Positions 1-10,400 of a DNA stretch of 40,719 nt are shown here, in pieces. The translations under genes and the position numbers were made by a program. The notes beneath the pieces were generated by a model. The model did not search any database and was not told where the DNA came from. It was given only the letters and a program-made list of their open reading frames with translations. The DNA is from an uncultured Brevundimonas sp. (GTDB taxonomy: Bacteria > Pseudomonadota > Alphaproteobacteria > Caulobacterales > Caulobacteraceae): the NCBI RefSeq assembly GCF_947305955.1, contig NZ_CAMZFB010000023.1:1-40719 (forward strand). The letters are read 5' to 3'. Each line of letters starts with the position of its first letter. The first letter of the stretch is position 1.

Positions 1-1
1 T

Positions 2-592
2 GGCGCTCCGGCTGGCGGTCCACGCATGGGTGCTGGTGGCCCTGGCGGCGGCGGCCCGCGCATGGGCGGCGGCGGCGGTCGCGGTGGACGCGGTGGCCAG
101 ATGCTGCCGGGCCAAGGCCGCTTCAACGTCAGCCTGTACCACACCTATCGCATGACCGATGAACTGACGATCCGTGACGGTCTGCCGGTCATCGACATGC
201 TGGACGGCGGTGCCACGGGCTCGCGCGGCGGCCAGTCGCGCAACGAGGTCCAGCTTCAGGCCGGTGTGTTCAAGAGCGGCATGGGTGCCTTCCTGAACGC
301 CAACTGGGCCGAGGGCACACGCGTCTCGGGTGGCAATTCGGGCGACCTGAACTTCTCGGATCTGGCGACCGTGAACCTGAACATGTTCGCGGACCTCGGC
401 CAGCGCACCCGCTGGGTCGAGAAATTCCCGTGGCTGGAAGGCTCGCGCGTTTCGATCGGCATCGAGAATATCTTCGACGAGAAGATCAAGGTCACGAACG
501 CCCTCGGCGAAACGCCCCTGTCCTATCAGCCCGACTATATGGACCCGATGGGCCGCACCTTCCGGATCAACTTCCGCAAGATCATCTTCTAA
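2..592 (+). CDS. TonB-dependent receptor, C-terminal part (5' end outside window)
   Basis: The reading frame is open from the first complete codon at position 2 and ends with TAA at 590-592, so this is the last 196 residues of a larger protein. The first 40 or so visible residues are a low-complexity Gly/Arg/Pro/Met segment (GGGGPRMGGGG type). The rest has the alternating pattern of outer-membrane beta-strands, with features typical of TonB receptor ends: an 'IGIENIFDEKI' strand (the usual 'v.Nlfd' motif near the end), a 'DPMGRTFRINF' final strand and a terminal Phe. Alphaproteobacterial receptors with such Gly-rich surface loops are common. The substrate cannot be inferred, since plug and signal peptide are outside the window. 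It is followed directly by a terminator, so it is the last gene of its transcript. Confidence 0.8.
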   Translation, partial: GAPAGGPRMGAGGPGGGGPRMGGGGGRGGRGGQMLPGQGRFNVSLYHTYRMTDELTIRDGLPVIDMLDGGATGSRGGQSRNEVQLQAGVFKSGMGAFLNANWAEGTRVSGGNSGDLNFSDLATVNLNMFADLGQRTRWVEKFPWLEGSRVSIGIENIFDEKIKVTNALGETPLSYQPDYMDPMGRTFRINFRKIIF

Positions 593-597
593 AAACG

Positions 598-627
598 AAA
601 GGCCCGCCGGAAACGGCGGGCCTTATT
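598..627 (+). terminator. Rho-independent terminator of the TonB receptor gene
   Basis: A perfect 9-bp stem, GGCCCGCCG (601-609) / CGGCGGGCC (614-622), with a GAAA loop, starts 8 nt after the receptor stop and is followed by TTATT. Confidence 0.8.
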
Positions 628-641
628 GTATGCGCGAAACG

Positions 642-668
642 AAAAAGGCCCGCAGTCACCTGCGGGCC
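642..668 (-). terminator. Rho-independent terminator of the methylmalonyl-CoA operon
   Basis: A 9-bp stem, GGCCCGCAG (647-655) / CTGCGGGCC (660-668), with a TCAC loop. On the minus strand it is followed by TTTTTC. It lies 10 nt beyond the stop of the epimerase gene and so closes the minus-strand operon. Confidence 0.75.
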
Positions 669-678
669 TCTCGTTGTC

Positions 679-1103
679 TTAGTGGTGGTCGCCCTTGGGG
701 CTTTCCATCAGTTCGATCAGGACGCCGCCCATCTCCTTCGGATGAAGGAAGACGACAGGCGTGCCATGCGCACCGATACGCGGCTCGCCGGTGCCGAGGA
801 TGGTCACGCCCTTGGCACGCATCTCGGCCACGGCGGCGTGGATGTCCTCGACCTCAAAGCAGACATGGTGCTGGCCGCCCTTGGGGTTCTTGGCGAGGAA
901 GCCGACGATCGGGCTGTTTTCGTCAAACGGCTCGATCAGCTCGATCTGCGCGGTCGGCGTATCGACGAAGCAGACCTTCACGCCCTGCGCCGGAAGATCG
1001 AACGGTTTGCCGATCTTGGTGGCACCGAGGATGTCGCGGTACAGTTTGATCGACTCTTCGATCGACGGCGTGGCAACGCCAACGTGATTCAGATTACCGA
1101 TCA

Positions 1104-1104
<1 letters not shown>
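679..1104 (-). CDS. mce: Methylmalonyl-CoA epimerase
   Basis: Interconverts (S)- and (R)-methylmalonyl-CoA in the cytosol, linking propionyl-CoA carboxylase to the B12-dependent mutase. The 141-residue product is a normal-length member of the vicinal oxygen chelate fold, with two beta-alpha-beta-beta-beta modules. The metal ligands expected for the family are visible: His in 'LNHVGVA' near the N-terminus, His in 'GGQHHVCFEV', and Glu in 'GVLIELME' near the C-terminus. The ATG at 1104 overlaps the mutase stop (TGATG). A GTG one codon upstream is possible, but family members begin at 'MIG.LNH'. It is the last gene of the operon, and its terminator follows. The identification is firm from sequence and context. 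Confidence 0.95.
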
Positions 1105-3253
<2,149 letters not shown>

Positions 3254-3257
<4 letters not shown>

Positions 3258-4633
3258 TGGCCTGCCTCCTCGAACGCGGCGGCAATACGGACGGGTTTCA
3301 GCGGCTCGAACGCGCCATAGGTCGGCACTTCGTCGTCGGCCTGGCTGACGATCACGCCGCGCACATCGGGGTCCACGAATTTGGTGACGCCGACGATCTG
3401 TGCCACGCCGTTCTGATAGGCTTTTTCGGCGAACTCGCGGGCACGGGCGATGCGCTGTTGCACCAGACCGCCCTCAAGGAAGGCGACGATGCCACCCTCG
3501 GCCTCATATGCTTGGAACTCGGTCCAAGCCGCCTCGGCCAGTTCGCGGGTGCGGGCATCCAGATACCAGCTACCCGAAGCCGGATCATCGACGCGGCCCA
3601 GATTGCTCTCTTCCATCAGGATCAGCTGGGTATTGCGCGCCTGACGGCGGGCAAAGTCATCGGGCAGGCCCGCCGCACGGGTAAAGCCGTCCAGCACCAC
3701 GATATCGGCCCCGCCGACACTGCCCGCGAAACCTGCAGCGGTCAGGCGCAGCATGTTCGGCCACGGATCGCGCGAGGCCAGCATGCGGCGCGACGAACGG
3801 GCCTCGATCTGGGCCTGAACCTCATGGCCGAAAGCCTTGGACACGTTCGACCACAGGATACGCAGGGCGCGGATCTTGGACAGGCTGTCGAAATACTGCT
3901 GGTCCACTGCGACGCCCAGCGTCACCGAGGCCAGTGCCTTTTCGACAGAAACACCCGCCGTCACCAGCGTCTTGACGTAAAGCACCGCCGACGACAGGGC
4001 AAAGGCCAGTTCCTGACCGATCGACGCGCCCGCCTCATGGGCCACCTGTCCCGATGCAAGGAACAGACGTGCTTCCGGATAGGTGTTCGACCAGCCCGCG
4101 GCCTTCTGCGCCGCTTCGCTGACGATCTTGGCAAAGTCCTCCGGCGCACCGCCCGAGCGGGCATAGGCCGAGATCGGGTCGAGGTGGAAAGACAGCTTGG
4201 CACGCGGCGAGGCCTTGGCCACGGCGTCCAGCGCCTCGCCCGCCTTCACCCCGTCAAATCCGGCATCCAGCGCGACCGGAGCCAGCTCCAACGCCACGCC
4301 TTCCAGCGCGGTGGCCAGTGCGGCGGCGTCCTTCACCACCGGACCCGACAACAGGACCGACGCGGCCCCGTTCTCCAGATCGGTCAGCACCGCCTTGTTC
4401 ATGGCGGCGGCATCCCCGCCCTCGTTGATCGTGCGCAGGTCCCACGCGCGACCTTCGCTGTCGCTGGGACGCGGCGCGAACACCGCGCCCGAGGCATTGG
4501 CCGTGCCATACAGCGGGCGGGTCGCCAGCTGGTCCGCATCCAGATGGACGAGGCTTTCCAGCGGGCGATCCTTCAGCGCCTTGATGGCGGCATCGCGCCA
4601 TTCCAGTGGCGAGGGGACGGGGAATTGGCTCAT
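3254..4633 (-). CDS. mutA: Methylmalonyl-CoA mutase, small subunit (short form)
   Basis: Non-catalytic partner of the large mutase subunit in the heterodimer. The 459 residues align in character with the mutase barrel domain ('[14 protein letters not shown]', '[18 protein letters not shown]', '[21 protein letters not shown]'). The protein stops where the cobalamin-binding domain would begin, and no D-x-H-x-x-G motif is present. The classical Propionibacterium small subunit is about 640 residues and keeps a B12-domain remnant; this shorter form has lost it entirely. There is no frameshift scar, and the ATGA overlap with the next gene is intact, so I read it as a functional short form. The start lies 5 nt after the pccA stop. 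Confidence 0.9.
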
Positions 4634-4638
4634 GGGTC

Positions 4639-6615
4639 TTACTCGAACTCCACCAGAACGTCGTCGGCGGCGACAGGGTCGCCGGCCTTGGCCTTTACGG
4701 ACTTCACCTTGCCGTCACGCTCGGCCTTGAGGATGTTCTGCATCTTCATGGCTTCGATGATGGCAACGGTTTCGCCCGACTTCACTTCCTGACCTTCGAC
4801 GACGGGGATGTCGACGACAAGGCCCGGCATCGGCGACAGCGTCAGCTTGGAGGTATCAGCGGCCTGTTTCTCGGGCAGCATTTCGTAAAGGGCGGCCACT
4901 TCGGGGCGCACGATACGCACGCGAGCCTTGGCGGCACGCGAACGGATGTCGAACCCATCGGCGGCGCGCTTCACTTCCAGCGTAAAGGCTTCGTCGTCCA
5001 GCACGGCGCGGAACAGGGACAGGCCCGGACGCCAGTCGATTTCCGACAGCACCACCACCTCGTCATTGATGATGACGTTCAGGTCCTCTGCCTCGTCGTA
5101 ACCGACCTCGACCTCATAGGCGTCCTTGCCGACCAGAACCGTCCATTCCGAACGCTCGGACGGATCACCGTCCTGCTCGGCAATGACTTCGTTCATGGCG
5201 ACGGCAGAGGCGATCATCTGCTTCACCTGAAGGGCGGTCGGTGCCACGCCGTTGAAGCCTTCGGGGAACTCGTCCTTGATGTAGTTGGTGGTCAGCTTGC
5301 CCGACTGGAAGCGTTCCTGATCCATCACGGCGGCGAGGAAGGGCACGTTGTGGCCAAGGCCCGCAAGGTGGGTGTCTTCCAGAGCGCGGGCCATGCCCTT
5401 GATCGCGGCATCGCGGGTTTCGCCCCATGCGCACAGCTTGGCGATCATCGGGTCGTAGAACATGCTGATCTCGTCGCCCTCGCGGACGCCGCTATCATTA
5501 CGCACGACGTAACCGTCCTGCTGGCCCTCGGTCGGCTGCTCATAGCGCACCAGACGACCAATCGACGGCAGGAAGCCACGATAGGGGTCCTCGGCATAGA
5601 TGCGGCTCTCGATGGCCCAGCCGTTGATCTTCAGATCTTCCTGCTTGAGGTTCAGATGCTCGCCCCATGCCGAGCGGATCATTTGTTCCACCAGATCGAC
5701 GCCGGTGATCAGTTCGGTCACCGGATGCTCGACCTGAAGGCGGGTGTTCATCTCGAGGAAGTAGAAGGACTTGTCCTGACCGGCGACGAACTCGACGGTG
5801 CCCGCCGAGTCATAGTTCACGGCCTTGGCCAGAGCGACAGCCTGCGCGCCCATGGCGGCACGGGTTTCTTCGTCCAGCAGCGGTGACGGGGCCTCTTCGA
5901 TGACCTTCTGGTTACGGCGCTGGATCGAGCATTCACGCTCGAACAGGTGGATGACGTTGCCGTGCTTGTCGCCCAGCACCTGAATCTCGATGTGGCGCGG
6001 ATCGACGATGAACTTTTCAAGGAACACGCGGTCGTCACCAAAGGCGTTGATCGCCTCGGCCTTAACGGCAGCAAAGCCCTCGGCCATGTCCTCGTCGGAA
6101 TGGGCAACGCGGATACCCTTGCCGCCGCCACCAGCCGAGGCCTTGATCATGACCGGATAGCCGATCTCGCCAGCGATCTTCACGGCCTCTTCGGTCGTTT
6201 CGATCAGGCCCATGTGACCCGGAACGGTCGAAACGCCCGCTTCGGCTGCGAACTTCTTGGAGGTGATCTTGTCGCCCATGGCGTCAATCGCCTCGGGGTT
6301 CGGACCGATGAAGGCGATGCCCTCTTCCTTCAGACGACGCGCAAAGCTGGCGTTTTCCGACAGGAAGCCAAAGCCGGGATGCACAGCCTGTGCGCCCGTC
6401 TGCTTCACGGCGTCCACGATCTTGTCCTGGATCAGATAGGACTGGTTGGCCGGCGACGGACCGATGTGAACGGTTTCATCCGCCATCTCGACCGCAAGCG
6501 AACCGGCATCGGCGTCGGAGTAAACCACCACCGTCTTGATGCCCATCTTGCGGCAGGTCTTGATGACGCGAACAGCAATCTCGCCGCGGTTGGCAATGAG
6601 GATTTTATTGAACAT
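4639..6615 (-). CDS. pccA: Propionyl-CoA carboxylase, alpha (biotin) subunit
   Basis: Biotin carboxylase plus biotin carrier in one 658-residue chain. It carboxylates biotin with ATP and bicarbonate for transfer to propionyl-CoA by PccB. The N-terminal biotin-carboxylase/ATP-grasp domain starts 'MFNKILIANRGEIAVRVI' and contains the Gly-rich ATP loop 'KASAGGGGKGIR' and 'EMNTRLQVEHPVTE'. A BT-type linker domain follows, and the biotinyl domain ends the chain with 'EAMKMQNIL'; Lys624 is the biotinylated residue. It lies 2 nt from the upstream lipoprotein gene and 5 nt before the mutase small subunit. The 'MQNIL' flank resembles known propionyl-CoA carboxylases, unlike the 'MEHTL' of the methylcrotonyl paralogue at 21729-23585. 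Confidence 0.95.
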   Translation of the reverse strand: MFNKILIANRGEIAVRVIKTCRKMGIKTVVVYSDADAGSLAVEMADETVHIGPSPANQSYLIQDKIVDAVKQTGAQAVHPGFGFLSENASFARRLKEEGIAFIGPNPEAIDAMGDKITSKKFAAEAGVSTVPGHMGLIETTEEAVKIAGEIGYPVMIKASAGGGGKGIRVAHSDEDMAEGFAAVKAEAINAFGDDRVFLEKFIVDPRHIEIQVLGDKHGNVIHLFERECSIQRRNQKVIEEAPSPLLDEETRAAMGAQAVALAKAVNYDSAGTVEFVAGQDKSFYFLEMNTRLQVEHPVTELITGVDLVEQMIRSAWGEHLNLKQEDLKINGWAIESRIYAEDPYRGFLPSIGRLVRYEQPTEGQQDGYVVRNDSGVREGDEISMFYDPMIAKLCAWGETRDAAIKGMARALEDTHLAGLGHNVPFLAAVMDQERFQSGKLTTNYIKDEFPEGFNGVAPTALQVKQMIASAVAMNEVIAEQDGDPSERSEWTVLVGKDAYEVEVGYDEAEDLNVIINDEVVVLSEIDWRPGLSLFRAVLDDEAFTLEVKRAADGFDIRSRAAKARVRIVRPEVAALYEMLPEKQAADTSKLTLSPMPGLVVDIPVVEGQEVKSGETVAIIEAMKMQNILKAERDGKVKSVKAKAGDPVAADDVLVEFE

Positions 6616-6617
6616 GA

Positions 6618-7094
6618 TCAGTTCGCTTTTCTTGAATTCTGTTTCGCTGGGCGATCAAGAACAGAAGGATCGATTTGAGTTAGTTTGATAAGCTCAGCGA
6701 TCTCAGCATTGGATGCACTGCGGCTTAAAAAATGGCCGCGCTCCAGAGATCCCTGATCAAAGCCTAGGTAGCTGTCGACACGTCCAGCTGAGAGAAACTC
6801 AACCTTGATCTTATGGATGGGATTACCAGCCCAAGGCGTTGCCCATCCATCAGGGCGCGCATTCACGAACACCACAAGTTTAGAGATCGTTTGCGGGTCG
6901 ACAATGGATTTGCAGAGTCCTGCACTTCGATCAACCTGATCTTCGCAATGCCCCTCCGCATAGACACGTACCTCGTCAATGCTGGCAGTTATTGGCGGCA
7001 ACGTCCTGTGCTCGTTCGTGCGGATGCAAGCACCCACCGTGATTGTGAGCGCCACTGTCGCCGCCATTTTTGCGAATGTCAGGGGAACTTTCAT
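6618..7094 (-). CDS. Putative lipoprotein of unknown function inside the pcc operon
   Basis: I do not recognise the family. The 158-residue product starts with a basic residue, a hydrophobic stretch (TVALTITV) and a lipobox-like 'VGAC', so Cys23 is the likely lipidated residue. The mature part is polar, with two further Cys about a dozen residues apart ('GHCEDQ...GLCKS') that could form a disulfide. The gene sits 1 nt after pccB and 2 nt before pccA, so it must be co-transcribed. Its base composition is visibly more AT-rich than both neighbours (runs such as cttttcttgaattctg, gcttaaaaaatgg), which suggests later arrival. A role in the pathway is not evident, since PCC is cytosolic and this protein should be in the envelope. 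Confidence 0.7.
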   Translation of the reverse strand: MKVPLTFAKMAATVALTITVGACIRTNEHRTLPPITASIDEVRVYAEGHCEDQVDRSAGLCKSIVDPQTISKLVVFVNARPDGWATPWAGNPIHKIKVEFLSAGRVDSYLGFDQGSLERGHFLSRSASNAEIAELIKLTQIDPSVLDRPAKQNSRKAN

Positions 7095-7095
7095 A

Positions 7096-8631
7096 CTACA
7101 GCGGGATGTTGTCGTGCTTCTTCCAAGGGTTTTCCTGGACCTTGTTCTTCAGCGTGCCGAGGGCCTTGATCAGGCGACGACGGGTGCCGTGCGGCATGAT
7201 GACGTCGTCGATATAGCCGAGGCCAGCCGCCACGAACGGGTTGGCGAAGCGTTCCTTGTATTCGGCTTCACGCGCGGCCAGAGCTTCGGGATCGCCCGCT
7301 TCCTTGCGGAAGATGATTTCCACGGCGCCCTTGGCCCCCATGACGGCGATCTCGGCGGTCGGCCATGCATAGTTGACGTCGCCGCGCAGGTGCTTGGACG
7401 ACATCACGTCGTATGCACCGCCATAGGCCTTGCGGGTGATGACGGTCAGCTTCGGCACGGTGGCCTCGGCATAGGCAAACAGCAGCTTGGCACCGTGTTT
7501 GATCAGGGCGCCGTATTCCTGCTTGGTGCCCGGCATGAAGCCCGGAACGTCCACAAAGGTGACCAGCGGGATGTTGAAGGCATCGCAGAAACGCACAAAG
7601 CGCGAAGCCTTGCGGCTCGAGTCGATATCCAGAACGCCCGCCAGCGTCTGCGGCTGGTTGCCGACAATGCCGACGGTCTGGCCATCCAGACGGCCGAAGC
7701 CGCAGATGATGTTCTTGGCGAAGTCGGCACCGATCTCGAAGAAGTCAGCCTCGTCGACGACCTTCAGGATCAGTTCCTTCATGTCATAGGGCTGGTTCGG
7801 ATTGGCCGGAACGAGGGTGTCCAGCGAGGCTTCCTCGCGGTCGGCCTCGTCATAGGTTTCGCGAACCGGAGGCTTTTCGCGGTTCGACAGCGGCAGGAAG
7901 CCGATCAGGCGGCGAACCTCGGCCAGAGCCTCAAGGTCGTTCTCGAACGCGCCATCGGCCACGCCCGACTTGCCCGCGTGAACGCGCGCGCCGCCGAGAT
8001 CCTCGTGGCTGACCACCTCGTTGGTGACGGTCTTTACCACGTCGGGGCCGGTCACGTACATGTAGGACGTGTCCTTCACCATGAAGATGAAGTCGGTGAT
8101 GGCGGGCGAGTAAACATCGCCGCCCGCGCACGGCCCCATGATGACCGAGATCTGCGGGATGACGCCTGAAGCCAGCGTGTTCTGAAGGAAGATGTCGGCG
8201 TAACCGGCCAGCGATTCCACGCCTTCCTGAATACGCGCACCGCCCGCATCGAACAGGCCGATGATCGGCGCACCCGCCGTTAGCGCCATCTTCTGCAGCT
8301 TGACGATCTTGGCCGCATGCGCGCCCGACAGAGAGCCGCCAAAAACGGTGAAGTCCTTGGAGAACACAAAGACCAGACGGCCATTGATGGTGCCGCGACC
8401 GGCGACGACGCCGTCACCCGGAATGCGCTGCTTTTCCATGCCGAACTCGTGGCTGCGGTGCTCCACGAACATGTCCGTCTCTTCGAAGCTGCCCTCGTCA
8501 AGCAGCACGTCGATGCGCTCGCGCGCGGTCAGCTTGCCCTTGGCATGCTGGGCCGCGATGCGCTTTTCGCCCCCGCCCATACGGGCAGCAAGGCGACGGC
8601 GCTCGAGTTCCTCGAGGATGGCCTGTGTCAT
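7096..8631 (-). CDS. pccB: Propionyl-CoA carboxylase, beta (carboxyltransferase) subunit
   Basis: Transfers the carboxyl group from biotin to propionyl-CoA, giving (S)-methylmalonyl-CoA; it works with PccA in the cytosol. The 511 residues match the family's usual size. Two crotonase-like carboxyltransferase halves are visible: an N-terminal half with '[16 protein letters not shown]' and '[18 protein letters not shown]', and a C-terminal half with '[19 protein letters not shown]' and '[17 protein letters not shown]'. It is the first gene of the minus-strand operon, and its upstream region is shared with the divergent regulator and contains PccR-type boxes. A 'GAGGGAG' sequence lies somewhat far (about 12 nt) upstream of the ATG. 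Confidence 0.95.
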   Translation of the reverse strand: MTQAILEELERRRLAARMGGGEKRIAAQHAKGKLTARERIDVLLDEGSFEETDMFVEHRSHEFGMEKQRIPGDGVVAGRGTINGRLVFVFSKDFTVFGGSLSGAHAAKIVKLQKMALTAGAPIIGLFDAGGARIQEGVESLAGYADIFLQNTLASGVIPQISVIMGPCAGGDVYSPAITDFIFMVKDTSYMYVTGPDVVKTVTNEVVSHEDLGGARVHAGKSGVADGAFENDLEALAEVRRLIGFLPLSNREKPPVRETYDEADREEASLDTLVPANPNQPYDMKELILKVVDEADFFEIGADFAKNIICGFGRLDGQTVGIVGNQPQTLAGVLDIDSSRKASRFVRFCDAFNIPLVTFVDVPGFMPGTKQEYGALIKHGAKLLFAYAEATVPKLTVITRKAYGGAYDVMSSKHLRGDVNYAWPTAEIAVMGAKGAVEIIFRKEAGDPEALAAREAEYKERFANPFVAAGLGYIDDVIMPHGTRRRLIKALGTLKNKVQENPWKKHDNIPL

Positions 8632-8677
8632 GGAAATCCGACTCCCTCACGAAATGTTTCTGGAAAGAACAGCGGTC

Positions 8678-8764
8678 CTTGCAAAAAGGCAATCGCAACT
8701 TTGCAAATCGTGCGGAAGTGTGTGAGCTTGCCAAGGTTTTCGGGGGCGTTTGCAAAGTTGCAAA
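8678..8764. promoter_or_regulatory. Divergent pccB/pccR control region with PccR-type TTTGCAAA boxes
   Basis: The region between the divergent genes holds two near-identical 15-base elements facing each other. One is TTTGCAAAGTTGCGA on the minus strand (8707 to 8693), towards pccB. The other is TTTGCAAAGTTGCAA on the plus strand (8749-8763), abutting the regulator's ATG. A further partial box, CTTGCAAA, lies at 8678-8685. In Rhodobacter sphaeroides the ScfR protein PccR needs TTTGCAAA-X4-TTTGCAAA upstream of pccB. Here the half-sites follow each other with 8-base rather than 12-base periodicity. Assignment as binding sites of the adjacent regulator is inference from motif and context. Confidence 0.75.
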
Positions 8765-10168
8765 ATGGGCGAGAAGCTATTCTTAGGTAACAAGGTTCGC
8801 AAATTGCGTGAGGCCAAGGGCTGGACCCTGGACCAGTGCGCGAGCCGTCTGGCGTTGTCGCCGTCCTATCTTTCGCAGATCGAAACCAACCAGCGACCGG
8901 CCACCGCGCGGGTCCTGATCTCGCTCACCCGCGCCTTTGACGTGGACGCCAGCATCTTCGATCTAGAGGGCGACGCCCGCCTGATCGCGGACCTGCGCGA
9001 GGCGGTGACCGACGTGGCCGGATCGGGCGAAATCCCCTCGCCCGCCGAACTGAAGCACGCCGTCACCAATGCGCCGCGTCTGGCGAGGCAGTTCCTGACC
9101 CTGCACCAGAACTATCGCCGTCTGGATGACAGGCTAAAGACCCTGAACGAGACGCTGGGCCGCGACGAGAAACAAGTATCCGCCCCCGTCCTGCCCTATG
9201 AGGCGGTGCGCGACTTCTTCCACTATCGCGACAACTATATCGACGTGCTGGACCAAGCAGCCGAACAGCTGGCCGAGCGCCTGTCCATCGGGGCCGCCAA
9301 CCACCCCGAACGCCTGTTGGAACAGGCGCTTGGCGACCTGTGCGGCGTACGGGTGGCCTATGGTGAGGGACTGATGCGGCGCTATGATCCACAGGCCCGC
9401 ATCCTCTACATCGACCCTGCTCTTCCCGCCGCGACACGCAGCTTCCAGATGGCGCACCAGCTGGGCCTCTTGGTCTTTGCCGACGCAATCGAGGACGAGT
9501 TGGTCCGCGCCAATTTCGACACCCAAGCGGCAACCGATGTGTGCCGCGTGGGGCTGGCCAACTATGCGGCGGGGGCGATCCTGATGCCCTATCGCCGCTT
9601 CCTCGACAGCGCTCGCGATCTGCGCCACGACGTCGATCTGATGCGCCAACGCTTCCACACCAGTTTCGAACAGGTGTGCCAGCGCCTGTCCACCTTGCAG
9701 CGCCCCGGTTGGCGCGGCGTGCCGTTCTATTTCGCGCGCGTGGACATGGCCGGAAACATCACCAAACGCCACAGTGCCACCCGCTTCCAGTTCGCCCGTT
9801 TCGGCGGGGCCTGTCCGCTGTGGAACGTGCACGAAGCCTTCAGCTCGCCCGACCGTATCCTTGTGAACCTGTCGGAAATGCCGGACGGCAGCCGCTACAT
9901 CTGCATCGCCAAGAGCGTGTCCAAACCGGGCGGGTCGTACCTTGAGCCAGACCGCCGCTATGCCTTGGGTCTCGGCTGCGAGATCGAGCATGCGGACCAA
10001 CTGGTCTATGCGGCGGGACTGGACCTGAACGGCCCGCCAATCCGCATGGGTGTATCGTGCCGCATCTGCGAACGGACGGACTGCCAACAGCGGGCCTTCC
10101 CGCCGATTGACCGCACACTGCATGTCCGCCCCAACGAGCGCGGCGTCATCCCCTATGCGCTGGGCTAA
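8765..10168 (+). CDS. pccR: ScfR-family transcriptional regulator of propionyl-CoA assimilation (PccR-like)
   Basis: Short-chain fatty acyl-CoA regulator, expected to sense acyl-CoA status and control the divergent pcc/mutase operon and itself. The 467 residues show three parts. An N-terminal XRE-type helix-turn-helix covers roughly residues 8-63 ('KVRKLREAKGWTLDQ', 'LSPSYLSQIETNQRP'). A central IrrE/ImmA-like domain contains 'RSFQMAHQLGLLVFADAIE', where the HExxH zinc motif is absent, as is usual in ScfR proteins. The C-terminal ScfR domain carries 'FARVDMAGNITKRHSATRF' and the Cys cluster 'CRICERTDCQQRAFPP'. The ATG at 8765 is preferred over an in-frame TTG at 8750 because family proteins start at this point; it lies immediately after an operator-like box with no well-placed Shine-Dalgarno. 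Confidence 0.9.
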   Translation: MGEKLFLGNKVRKLREAKGWTLDQCASRLALSPSYLSQIETNQRPATARVLISLTRAFDVDASIFDLEGDARLIADLREAVTDVAGSGEIPSPAELKHAVTNAPRLARQFLTLHQNYRRLDDRLKTLNETLGRDEKQVSAPVLPYEAVRDFFHYRDNYIDVLDQAAEQLAERLSIGAANHPERLLEQALGDLCGVRVAYGEGLMRRYDPQARILYIDPALPAATRSFQMAHQLGLLVFADAIEDELVRANFDTQAATDVCRVGLANYAAGAILMPYRRFLDSARDLRHDVDLMRQRFHTSFEQVCQRLSTLQRPGWRGVPFYFARVDMAGNITKRHSATRFQFARFGGACPLWNVHEAFSSPDRILVNLSEMPDGSRYICIAKSVSKPGGSYLEPDRRYALGLGCEIEHADQLVYAAGLDLNGPPIRMGVSCRICERTDCQQRAFPPIDRTLHVRPNERGVIPYALG

Positions 10169-10218
10169 CGACCCCGTCTAAAAACAGGCTCAGCATTTCT
10201 GCATTGACGCCACGTCAT

Positions 10219-10231
10219 CTTGCACTGCAAG
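10219..10231. promoter_or_regulatory. Dyad upstream of the TonB receptor gene; candidate operator
   Basis: CTTGCA-C-TGCAAG is a perfect 6-bp inverted repeat around one central base, about 170 nt before the receptor ATG. It sits in the 232-bp gap between the regulator and the receptor (10169-10400), where I see no gene and no clear terminator. Nearby 'TGCATTG' (10200-10206, 10241-10247) repeats part of it. It is related to, but not the same as, the TTTGCAAA boxes at 8678-8764. Function is unproven. Confidence 0.3.
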
Positions 10232-10400
10232 GTGCGGTTGTGCATTGCGAATACTGACAACGATGTTAATGATGGATCGAGCGCGGTCCATCCGTCCGAT
10301 CGACGCCACTGGCTCCACCGAACATTCGCCGTTGACGGCCCAAACTGCGATGACCCGCAGGCAGGCCTTTCACTGCCCGTATTCCTGTTGTGAGACGTAA

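Noticed and set aside
8750..8764. TTG start giving the ScfR regulator five extra residues
   Set aside because: It would place the TTTGCAAA box in coding sequence; family proteins begin at the ATG at 8765.
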